Positions 6,847 to 13,174 of a stretch of DNA of 13,174 nucleotides are shown piece after piece; position 1 is the stretch's first letter; each line of letters starts with the position of its first letter. The notes under the pieces are model-generated. The model did no database searches and was not told the origin of the DNA. It saw only the letters and a list, made by a program, of their open reading frames with translations. This stretch comes from Flavobacteriales bacterium. Its GTDB lineage: Bacteria; Bacteroidota; Bacteroidia; Flavobacteriales; BACL11. The position numbers were made by a program, and so were the translations under genes. The stretch is from assembly GCA_012960835.1 (NCBI GenBank), contig DUAL01000234.1:1191-14364 (forward strand). The letters are read 5' to 3'.

Positions 6847-8143
6847 TATAGTGGCCATAGTCGGAAGACCAAATGTGGGAAAATCCACCATTTTTAATCG
6901 GCTTACCCAAACTCGCCAAGCTATTACGGATCAAGAGAGTGGGGTAACCAGGGATAGACATTACGGAAAATCGGAGTGGAACGGAAAAGAGTTTTCTGTA
7001 ATTGATACTGGTGGCTATGTAGACGGTTCGGATGATATTTTTGAAAAAGAAATCCGAAAGCAAGTAGAATTAGCCATTGATGAGGCGAATGTGATTTTGT
7101 TTTTAGTAGATGCTAAAGATGGCATTACGGATTTGGACCAATCGGTAGCACAGCTACTAAGAAGAACTGAGAAAAAAGTAATTCTTGTCGCCAATAAAGT
7201 GGATAATACTCAACTGCTAAATGAAGCGGTGGAATTTTATAATTTAGGAATGGGAGATTATATTCCTATCGCCTCCATTAGCGGAAGTGGCACAGGAGAA
7301 ATGTTGGATGAACTTGTTAAACATTTTGTGGAAGATAAGGTGGAAGAAGATTTAGGAATTCCAAAATTTGCGGTAATTGGCCGTCCAAATGTTGGCAAAT
7401 CTTCCTTTATCAATGCACTAATTGGAAAAGAACAAAACATTGTAACAGAAATTGCTGGAACCACCAGAGATTCTTTGAATACGCCTTTCAACAAATTTGG
7501 TTTTGATTTTATTTTAGTAGATACAGCTGGACTTAGGAAGAAAAGAAATGTACATGAAAATTTGGAGTTTTATTCAGTGATGCGTTCTGTTCGTGCCATT
7601 GAACATTCGGATGTTTGTGTGCTTATGGTAGATGCAACAAGGGGCTTTGAGGCACAAGATCAACGCATTTTCCATATTGCAGATAGAAATAAAAAAGGGG
7701 TTGTAATATTAGTGAATAAATGGGATTTGGTGGAGAAAGAAACGGGCACTACAAAAGATATGGAAGAACACATAAGGAAAAAAATTGCACCATTTTCGGA
7801 TGTGCCGATTTTATTTGTATCGGCACTAAACAAACAAAGATTACTAAAAGGATTAGAAACCGCCATAGAAGTTTATAAAAATAGGGAGCAAAAAATTTCC
7901 ACTTCCAAATTAAATAATGCACTATTGCCACTTATTGAACAAAATCCTCCTCCAGCACTTAAAGGAAAATACATCAGAATAAAGTTTTGCACACAATTGC
8001 CTGTGGCTACCCCAACTTTTGCTTTTTTTGCTAATCTTCCGCAATACATAAAGGACCCTTACAAACGTTTTATAGAAAATAAATTGCGAGAAAATTTTGA
8101 TTTCTCTGGTGTTCCAATTCAGATTTATTTTAGGAAGAAATAG
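6839..8143 (+). CDS. der: GTPase Der (EngA), tandem G-domain 50S assembly factor
   Basis: A 434-residue protein with the two consecutive GTPase domains that define Der. Domain 1: G1 GRPNVGKST (9-17), G3 DTGG, G4 NKVD (119-122). Domain 2: G1 GRPNVGKSS (181-189), G3 DTAG (228-231), G4 NKWD (293-296), SAL at the G5 position. The C-terminal KH-like domain (about 350-434) ends in PIQIYFRKK. Der is an essential factor for assembly of the 50S subunit. ATG 6839 begins inside the end of era (8-base overlap, frame +1), so translation is probably coupled; a TTG six bases upstream is less likely. The neighbour era acts on the small subunit, so this two-gene operon would supply GTPases for both subunits. 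The gene converges on the minus-strand gene ending at 8187; I see no good terminator in the 43-base gap. Confidence 0.97.
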   Translation: MNNIVAIVGRPNVGKSTIFNRLTQTRQAITDQESGVTRDRHYGKSEWNGKEFSVIDTGGYVDGSDDIFEKEIRKQVELAIDEANVILFLVDAKDGITDLDQSVAQLLRRTEKKVILVANKVDNTQLLNEAVEFYNLGMGDYIPIASISGSGTGEMLDELVKHFVEDKVEEDLGIPKFAVIGRPNVGKSSFINALIGKEQNIVTEIAGTTRDSLNTPFNKFGFDFILVDTAGLRKKRNVHENLEFYSVMRSVRAIEHSDVCVLMVDATRGFEAQDQRIFHIADRNKKGVVILVNKWDLVEKETGTTKDMEEHIRKKIAPFSDVPILFVSALNKQRLLKGLETAIEVYKNREQKISTSKLNNALLPLIEQNPPPALKGKYIRIKFCTQLPVATPTFAFFANLPQYIKDPYKRFIENKLRENFDFSGVPIQIYFRKK

Positions 8144-8186
8144 ATTTATTACACACTCACAGGCCCCTTTTTTAGAGGGGAGAAAT

Positions 8187-11100
8187 TTACTGAATCACCA
8201 ATTTTCTCTGGTCGATTTTGTTTCCGCTTTTCAGTTTTACAAAGTAGATTCCCTTTGTTTGCTTGCTCAAATCAATTTGTTTCAGTCCGCCAATAATGTT
8301 TTCTTTAAGCACTAATCTACCTAATGCTGTGTAAATTTCTATTTCTAATTCTGCAACATCCGTCCGTATGCTAAACAACCCCTTTGTTGGGTTTGGATAA
8401 ATGGAAGTGTGGAAAGTAGTTTCCAAATCTTCAACAGCCAAAATATTTTGTCCGTTAATATTTACATTGTCCATGAAAAAGCGATTTCCGTAATCGTTTA
8501 TCGCCACAAAGCGTACCATAATGGTATCTCCATTATAGCCCTGTGCAGTCAAGTCTAAACTATCGGTTGCCCAACTCCCACAAGTAGGATACCAAGGGCT
8601 ATTTACATATCCTGTGGTTTGCAAGGCTGTTCCGCTTGCTCCATAAATAGAATCCCAACTTGCTCCACAATCAGTAGAAATTTCAATTCTGAGTCCATCT
8701 GCATAACCGCTAAATCCGCAATAAGCATAATCGTAAGTTAGCCAGTTTTGGGCAGTTGCGCCCCCTCCTAATTTAATTTTATTGGTAAGCAAATACACTT
8801 CTTCTCCTCTTTGGTTTATCCAATAATGGTTGATATAAACTGCTGTTGTCGGCACACAATTTATCCCTGTGTCTAATTCAATAGAGTTCCAGCCAAAGGA
8901 CCAATCCGGTCTTGTCCATCCCTCTGGAGGATAAATGCTACTCTCAAAATCTTGCACATAGTTTATTGTATTTGTAATTAAAGAAACACTGTCGGTATAA
9001 GAAATAAAATCAGTAATGGTTTGCGTGCTAGAGCCAAAAGCATCCGTTACTTTTAGGGTAACATCATAAGTTCCAGGACCGTTATAAACTACCACTGGAT
9101 CTTCCAAAGTAGAGGTGCTAGGCGTACCGCCAGGGAAAGACCAATCCCATAATGCACTGCTTAATCTCACTGCCGAATGATCCACAAAACGAATGGTATC
9201 ATCCAAACAATTGATGGTGCGTTTATCAGCAGCAATTTGTGCTGATGGAGGCGTGTTTTCAAACAAATCAATTTCGTATGCACTTCTGTTGGTTCCGTTA
9301 ATTAAAAGCCCTTCTCTATAATAAGGAATCAGTTGGGTAGAGGAAGTCCTAAGCGGCAAATTATTATCATAAATTATCCAGTCAGGCATGCTGTCTTTTT
9401 TGTAAAAAACGGTTGTCCGTGTTCCCAAATAAACCCCGCCATTACTTCCTCTTTGGTGCTCTATATTGGTAGGTTTGTGTCCGTCCAAAGTTGGGGTGCT
9501 AAGGTTAGTCCAATTCTGCCCACCATCAGTTGATTTAAATACTTTATAGCTATCAATAAAAGAATAATTTCCGCTTTGGGTACATCTTGCAATCCAAAGG
9601 GTATTTTCATCACTACTACTTACAGTAATATCAAAAGGACGCCACATACTTCCATTTTGAATCGTAGTATTTGGCGTAATATCAGTCCATGTTTTTCCGG
9701 CATCATCTGTTCTCCATATTTTTTTGTCGCCCCACCAAGATAGCCAAGTGGCCACATAAATCACATCCGGATTGCTCCAAGCAACCTCAACAGCAGTTAC
9801 TTTTTCATCAAAATGATGAACTGCTGAATAAGATGCACCATTGTTTTTGGAAAGCCAAAGGGTAGTGTCATTTCCGATATAGTTCCAATTGTAACATCTT
9901 GGGTCAAACTCCATTTGTGAGGATTCTCCAATAATATAAGATGCGTTTGGCTTTTTGGATAATGAAAAAGTAGAAATAGCAACAGTCCTGTCTCCTGAAA
10001 GTATCTTCCCTCCATAATCGCTATAAGCAATTCTTGGATTTCCAAAATTGACAAATCCTCTTATTCCATCACCACCATCTGTGCATATCCAATCATTAAT
10101 GTAAGTGCTACCATCTTTCAAAAGTGTACCATTGTGGTATGTGCCGCCCAACATGATGTCTCCATCTTTAAAACCTGCTCCAAATCCCCAAAAGTCCGTT
10201 CCGGCAATTCCATATTGTTTTTTGTAAATGCTGTCTCCTGCATTATCCGAATAAAATACGCCCCCATCACAAGCAAACCAAAGGTCGTTTCCAAAATAAT
10301 TAATATCATGAATATCGGCATGTACATATCCTTTTTTGTGTGGCGTGCTCCATTTTGAAGGGCAAGTAAAAGTTACGCCATTATCAAAAGATATCCAATG
10401 ATTCACTCCCCCCACATGAATAATATCTGCATTTGTTGGATTTACAGCCAAAGCCAAATCATAGTAATATTGCCCTCCATCATCAGAACCATCTGGCTGC
10501 CATCCCATCATATTGATATTGACAGAATCTGGTGGGCCTGCTGGTTGCGGTCCACAACATTGAAAAGTCCAATTTTCTCCTTTATCATTACTGATATAGA
10601 TGCCATACAATCCACTTCCTCCATTGGCACTTCCTGTTGCAAGGGCTACAATCTTATTGGGTGCAGCAGGGCTAACGGCTATTTCCGTTCTTTTTTGTGC
10701 ATCTCCACTGCCAGGATTTGGCCATCCATTTGTAAAATTAGTTAGAGTCGCTCCACCATCATCCGAACGATAAAAAAGGGTACTATCTCCCGCTTGCTGG
10801 ATGAAATATAGGGTGTCAGTAGAATTGGGATGAAACTCAATTTCAAGAAAATTTCCTGCCATGATTTGGGTGAAATTTGTTCCTCCATCTAATGAGCGAA
10901 ATAGTCCTTGACTGGAAGCAACAAACAAGTCTAAATTATTGCTTGGCTTTAATTTGATGTCTTTAACAGAATGTGAAATATTGGTAAATGAAGTATCTCC
11001 AATTGTTGCCCAACTAAGCCCTCCATCAGTAGATTTATAAATCCCTCCACTGCCACTAATATAGATGATTTCTGGGTTGGTGAAATCTATTTCAATCGCA

Positions 11101-11594
11101 TACACCCCTCCAAGATCCAAATCTCTTGTGATGAGTTCCCAATTTGCGCCTTTGTCGGTAGTTTTCCAAGCCCCAGCAGTAGCCGAACCGGCATACAAAA
11201 TATTAGGGTTACTTATCGATTGCTCCACTGTATACAGATGTGCAGCCCCAGGAGCATAACTTCTGCTTGCCGCATCTTTGTCAAAATCCCAAGGACCTAC
11301 ACATTCCCATTGATTGCTGCTTTTTGATTTGGGTCTATTTTTAATTGGCTGAGTAGTTCTGCTCAAATTACGCACCCATCTTTTATAATATTGGGTGTGC
11401 TTGTTTTTTACTAATTTATTGTTTTTGTAATAGTTTCTATAAGCAGCAATTACCGCTCCTTCATCCGGATTTTCTGCATACATCAATTGTACCCAATGTG
11501 GTAGATTTTCAGCATTTGCATTGTACTTCATTTCCACTTGTGCAAAAAGGGAAAAGTTGAATATTAGCAATAAAATAAAAAGTAGTTTCTTCAT
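8187..11594 (-). CDS. Secreted Asp-box beta-propeller protein with PKD, jelly-roll and T9SS sorting domains
   Basis: A 1135-residue secreted protein. Residues 1-19 are a signal peptide ending FAQ. Residues about 20-95 are a helical, basic segment (LPHWVQLMYAENPDE...AYRNYYK...KHTQYYKRW). Residues about 96-780 contain many Asp-box repeats of the S/T-x-D-x-G-x-x-W/F type: TTDKGANW (145), STDGGLSW (188), SLDGGTNF (234), SDDGGATL, SNDKGENW (335), SFDNGVTF (402), SKNNGASY, TDDAGKTW (629), STDGGQNW (688). These turns mark sialidase/sortilin (VPS10)-like beta-propellers, enough for more than one propeller. A PKD-like domain (about 783-868, WDWSFPGGTPS...GPGTYDVTLKVTD) is followed by a MAM/cleaved-adhesin-like jelly roll (about 880-1047, DFESS...GWTRP ... 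FFMDNVNI) and a T9SS type A sorting domain (about 1060-1135, SIYPNPTKGLFSI ... GIYFVKL ... KLVIQ). It is probably exported to the surface or medium. No sialidase catalytic set is evident, so an enzyme activity is not claimed; binding of peptide or glycan is possible. Confidence 0.9.
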   Translation of the reverse strand: MKKLLFILLLIFNFSLFAQVEMKYNANAENLPHWVQLMYAENPDEGAVIAAYRNYYKNNKLVKNKHTQYYKRWVRNLSRTTQPIKNRPKSKSSNQWECVGPWDFDKDAASRSYAPGAAHLYTVEQSISNPNILYAGSATAGAWKTTDKGANWELITRDLDLGGVYAIEIDFTNPEIIYISGSGGIYKSTDGGLSWATIGDTSFTNISHSVKDIKLKPSNNLDLFVASSQGLFRSLDGGTNFTQIMAGNFLEIEFHPNSTDTLYFIQQAGDSTLFYRSDDGGATLTNFTNGWPNPGSGDAQKRTEIAVSPAAPNKIVALATGSANGGSGLYGIYISNDKGENWTFQCCGPQPAGPPDSVNINMMGWQPDGSDDGGQYYYDLALAVNPTNADIIHVGGVNHWISFDNGVTFTCPSKWSTPHKKGYVHADIHDINYFGNDLWFACDGGVFYSDNAGDSIYKKQYGIAGTDFWGFGAGFKDGDIMLGGTYHNGTLLKDGSTYINDWICTDGGDGIRGFVNFGNPRIAYSDYGGKILSGDRTVAISTFSLSKKPNASYIIGESSQMEFDPRCYNWNYIGNDTTLWLSKNNGASYSAVHHFDEKVTAVEVAWSNPDVIYVATWLSWWGDKKIWRTDDAGKTWTDITPNTTIQNGSMWRPFDITVSSSDENTLWIARCTQSGNYSFIDSYKVFKSTDGGQNWTNLSTPTLDGHKPTNIEHQRGSNGGVYLGTRTTVFYKKDSMPDWIIYDNNLPLRTSSTQLIPYYREGLLINGTNRSAYEIDLFENTPPSAQIAADKRTINCLDDTIRFVDHSAVRLSSALWDWSFPGGTPSTSTLEDPVVVYNGPGTYDVTLKVTDAFGSSTQTITDFISYTDSVSLITNTINYVQDFESSIYPPEGWTRPDWSFGWNSIELDTGINCVPTTAVYINHYWINQRGEEVYLLTNKIKLGGGATAQNWLTYDYAYCGFSGYADGLRIEISTDCGASWDSIYGASGTALQTTGYVNSPWYPTCGSWATDSLDLTAQGYNGDTIMVRFVAINDYGNRFFMDNVNINGQNILAVEDLETTFHTSIYPNPTKGLFSIRTDVAELEIEIYTALGRLVLKENIIGGLKQIDLSKQTKGIYFVKLKSGNKIDQRKLVIQ

Positions 11595-11602
11595 AAATTA
11601 GG

Positions 11603-11636
11603 TAATAAAAAAGGCCGCATAAATGCGACCTTAAAA
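11603..11636 (-). terminator. Intrinsic terminator of metK
   Basis: On the minus strand AAGGTCGCA-TTTA-TGCGGCCTT (11632 to 11611) forms a nine-pair stem with one G-T wobble, followed by TTTTTTATT. It begins 19 bases after the metK stop. The T-run ends only about nine bases before the ATG of the next minus-strand gene (11594), so that gene has essentially no room for a promoter after the terminator. Confidence 0.85.
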
Positions 11637-11651
11637 ATAGTGTTTTTTTTG

Positions 11652-12947
11652 TTATAAACTAAAAGCAGATTTTACTTCCTTCTGGCAATCTAGTTTCTCC
11701 CAAGTAAAGGTTTCAACTTCAATTTTTTTCTCCTTCCCATTTATATGGAAAGTAACTATTTTAATTTCAGATTTTCTACCCATGTGTCCGTAAGCAGCCG
11801 TTTCAGAATAAATAGGAGTTTTTAGTTTTAATCGACTAATAATTGATGCTGGTTTTAAGTTAAAACAAGGCATGCTTGTTACAATTTTTGCAATCTCTCC
11901 ATCCGTTTTATTCACTTTGGCAGTACCATAAGTATCTACAAAAACACCCATTGGTTCTGCTACACCAATAGCATAGGAAACTTGCACTAATATTCGATCA
12001 CATAATCCTGCAGCCACCAAGTTTTTTGCAATATGTCTTGTTGCATAAGCTGCTGATCTATCCACTTTAGATGGATCTTTCCCTGAAAATGCACCACCTC
12101 CATGAGCTCCTTTTCCACCATAAGTATCAACAATAATTTTTCTTCCTGTTAATCCTGTATCGCCATTTGGACCTCCAATAACAAAATTTCCAGTTGGGTT
12201 TACATGATATTTTTCACTACCAAATAATACTTTGTTTGCTTCAGAAAGTTGCTCTTTAATTCTAGGGATTAGGACTCTTTTTACATCAGCTTCAATCCTT
12301 TGTTGCATAGCAGTTTGAGCTATTTTCTTTGCTTCATCAGAATCATTTTCTGGAAGAACAAATTCATCATGCTGAGTAGAAACTACAATATCAGTTATTC
12401 TTTTAGGAGTATGATCATCATTGTATTCTAATGTTACTTGTGATTTTGAATCAGGCCTTAAATAAGTCATTTCAACATCTTTCTTTCTTATATCTGCAAG
12501 TTCAATTAGTAATTTATGAGATAGATCAAGAGCTAATGGCATTAGATTTTCAGTTTCATTTGTAGCATAGCCAAACATCATTCCCTGATCACCAGCACCT
12601 TGTTCTTTATTAAGCCCTTTCCCTTCTTCAACCCCTTGATTGATGTCAGGTGATTGTTCGTGAATTGCTGAAATAACTCCACAGCTATCTCCATCAAATT
12701 GGTACTCTGACTTATCGTAACCAATTTTTAAAATTACTTCTCTTGCAATTTTTTGAACATCAATATATGCTTCAGTTGTAATCTCACCACTTAATACAGT
12801 AAGTCCTGTAGTTACTAATGTTTCACAAGCCACTTTTGAATTTGGGTCTTGTGCTAAAAAATTATCTAATAATGCATCCGAAATCTGGTCGGCTACTTTA
12901 TCTGGGTGTCCTTCTGAAACGGACTCTGATGTGAAATAATAGGACAT
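11652..12947 (-). CDS. metK: S-adenosylmethionine synthetase (methionine adenosyltransferase)
   Basis: A 431-residue MetK that makes SAM from methionine and ATP with release of phosphate and diphosphate, in the cytoplasm as a tetramer. Visible hallmarks are SEGHPDKVADQISDALLD (from residue 11, with the ATP-binding His14 and metal-binding Asp16), the signature GAGDQGMMFGYA (117-128), and the glycine-rich P-loop-like GGGAFSGKDPSKVDRS (283-298). The protein is longer than the 384-residue E. coli enzyme. The extra length lies in a segment around residues 175-225 (NDDHTPKRITDIVVS...NDSDEAKKIAQ) and at the C-terminus (KEKKIEVETFTWEKLD), which I believe is usual in Bacteroidota. The ATG gives the standard N-terminus. 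It is transcribed alone toward its terminator, from a promoter at 13068-13097 with a leader of about 115 bases that contains a SAM-II-like aptamer. This suggests feedback control by its own product. Confidence 0.97.
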   Translation of the reverse strand: MSYYFTSESVSEGHPDKVADQISDALLDNFLAQDPNSKVACETLVTTGLTVLSGEITTEAYIDVQKIAREVILKIGYDKSEYQFDGDSCGVISAIHEQSPDINQGVEEGKGLNKEQGAGDQGMMFGYATNETENLMPLALDLSHKLLIELADIRKKDVEMTYLRPDSKSQVTLEYNDDHTPKRITDIVVSTQHDEFVLPENDSDEAKKIAQTAMQQRIEADVKRVLIPRIKEQLSEANKVLFGSEKYHVNPTGNFVIGGPNGDTGLTGRKIIVDTYGGKGAHGGGAFSGKDPSKVDRSAAYATRHIAKNLVAAGLCDRILVQVSYAIGVAEPMGVFVDTYGTAKVNKTDGEIAKIVTSMPCFNLKPASIISRLKLKTPIYSETAAYGHMGRKSEIKIVTFHINGKEKKIEVETFTWEKLDCQKEVKSAFSL

Positions 12948-12990
12948 CTTCTTTTGTTTTTTTAATTAATAAAATTAAGGAAGATTTGGC
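12946..12990 (-). promoter_or_regulatory. Putative expression platform of the metK leader
   Basis: The minus-strand segment GCCAAATCTTCC (12990-12979) is complementary, over 12 pairs with one bulged A, to 13056-13044, the GG of the aptamer stem plus AAGATTTGGC of its loop. The ATCTTC inside it (12985-12980) is also complementary to GAAGAT (12951-12946), which includes the A and T of the metK start codon. A nested TTAATT/AATTAA stem (12978-12973 with 12967-12962) could support that second fold. The two pairings exclude each other. A switch hiding the start codon when SAM holds the aptamer is an inference. No intrinsic terminator is visible here. Confidence 0.45.
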
Positions 12991-13010
12991 GAATAAGCGC
13001 TAATGAAATA

Positions 13011-13059
13011 CTGTTTTAGCATTTTTTTTAGTGGTTGCAATAGGCCAAATCTTTCCACT
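13011..13059 (-). promoter_or_regulatory. SAM-II-like riboswitch aptamer in the metK leader
   Basis: On the minus strand a hairpin stem AGTGG (13059-13055) / CCACT (13034-13030) encloses a 20-base loop containing GATTTGGCC and TATTGCA. It is followed by an A-rich linker (13029-13021) and GCTAAAACAG (13020-13011). The order stem, GATTT, CC, ATTGCA, stem, A-rich linker, GCTAAA is that of the SAM-II (metA motif) pseudoknot as I know it. The GC of GCTAAA can pair with the GC of TTGC in the loop to begin the pseudoknot. The usual 3' G-rich end is replaced by CAG, so the second half of the pseudoknot is weaker or different. It begins a few bases after the predicted metK transcription start and precedes the gene that makes SAM. 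Class assignment rests on memory of the consensus, not on a search. Confidence 0.68.
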
Positions 13060-13067
13060 CTGGTCGG

Positions 13068-13097
13068 CAAATGTATAAAAAATAATCAACCTACAAA
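13068..13097 (-). promoter_or_regulatory. metK promoter
   Basis: On the minus strand -33 TTTG (13097-13094) and -7 TACATTTG (13075-13068), followed by C, are separated by 18 bases, a full match to the Bacteroidota consensus. Transcription would start near 13062, just before the aptamer stem at 13059. Confidence 0.8.
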
Positions 13098-13129
13098 TTT
13101 GCATACTAAAAAAAAATGCCTTTAATTTG
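13098..13129 (+). promoter_or_regulatory. Promoter of the rightward SAM-I riboswitch transcript
   Basis: -33 TTTG (13098-13101) and -7 TTAATTTG (13122-13129), followed by C, are separated by 20 bases; there is one mismatch from TAnnTTTG. The predicted start, about five to seven bases beyond the box, coincides with the beginning of the riboswitch. Its -33 box directly abuts that of the divergent metK promoter. Confidence 0.75.
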
Positions 13130-13135
13130 CAGTTG

Positions 13136-13174
13136 ACTTATCAAGAAAGACGGAGGGATGGGCCCTATGATGTC
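13136..13174 (+). promoter_or_regulatory. SAM-I (S-box) riboswitch, 5' part, cut by the window edge
   Basis: The order CTTATCAAGA, GGAGGGA, GGGCCC, TATGA is the conserved 5' half of the SAM-I aptamer: the P1 5' strand, the J1/2 AAGA, and the P2 region with its kink-turn and GGCCC. The window ends before the expected GCAACC block, P3, P4 and the P1 3' strand (which should include GATAAG). The riboswitch binds SAM and in Bacteroidota, as elsewhere, usually precedes methionine biosynthesis or uptake genes. The regulated gene lies outside, to the right. Confidence 0.85.

Noticed and set aside
8164..8180. Inverted repeat CCCC...GGGG in the gap between der and the convergent gene
   Set aside because: The stem is only four or five pairs and no T-run follows it on either strand, so it is not called as a terminator.
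10398..10745. Plus-strand frame of 115 codons inside the propeller gene
   Set aside because: It is antisense to a well-supported 1135-residue secreted protein, has no promoter box and no recognisable domain.

Overview
The window looks like chromosomal DNA of a low-GC member of the Bacteroidota (Flavobacteriia-like). The grounds are several proteins with type IX secretion (T9SS) C-terminal sorting domains, no Shine-Dalgarno sequences before the starts, the adjacent era-der gene pair, and a recurring promoter box TAnnTTTGC, the Bacteroidota -7 element, seen at six places. I see no mobile element, CRISPR array or phage gene.

Layout. Bases 2-835 are the 3' end of a large secreted repeat protein with a T9SS sorting domain, followed through a 9-bp tandem repeat by an OmpA-family outer-membrane protein (859-2061). 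A bidirectional terminator (about 2138-2166) separates this from a minus-strand initiator tRNA-fMet (2171-2243) that has its own promoter. An ABC-F ATPase follows (2335-4266, with terminator). Next is a three-gene operon (4365-5904): two paralogous small exported proteins of unknown function flank a small membrane protein. After its terminator come era (5968-6846) and der (6839-8143), two ribosome-assembly GTPases that overlap by 8 bases. Two minus-strand genes follow: a 1135-residue secreted Asp-box propeller protein with PKD, jelly-roll and T9SS sorting domains (8187-11594), and metK, S-adenosylmethionine synthetase (11652-12947).

The most interesting part is the 227-base stretch between metK and the right edge. 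It carries two divergent promoters whose -33 boxes abut in one palindrome, CAAATTTG (13094-13101). The rightward transcript begins with the 5' part of a SAM-I (S-box) riboswitch, cut by the window edge. The leftward metK transcript begins with an element that closely resembles a SAM-II riboswitch aptamer. A downstream segment is complementary to the aptamer core, and part of that same segment is also complementary to the metK start codon region. If correct, two unrelated SAM riboswitch classes sit back to back at a shared promoter region. One would control SAM synthesis; the other would control an unseen gene, probably in methionine biosynthesis.

The housekeeping genes (tRNA-fMet, ABC-F, era, der, metK) concern translation, ribosome assembly and one-carbon metabolism. 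The cell-surface genes between them (T9SS cargo, OmpA protein, small exported paralogues) have no visible functional link to them.
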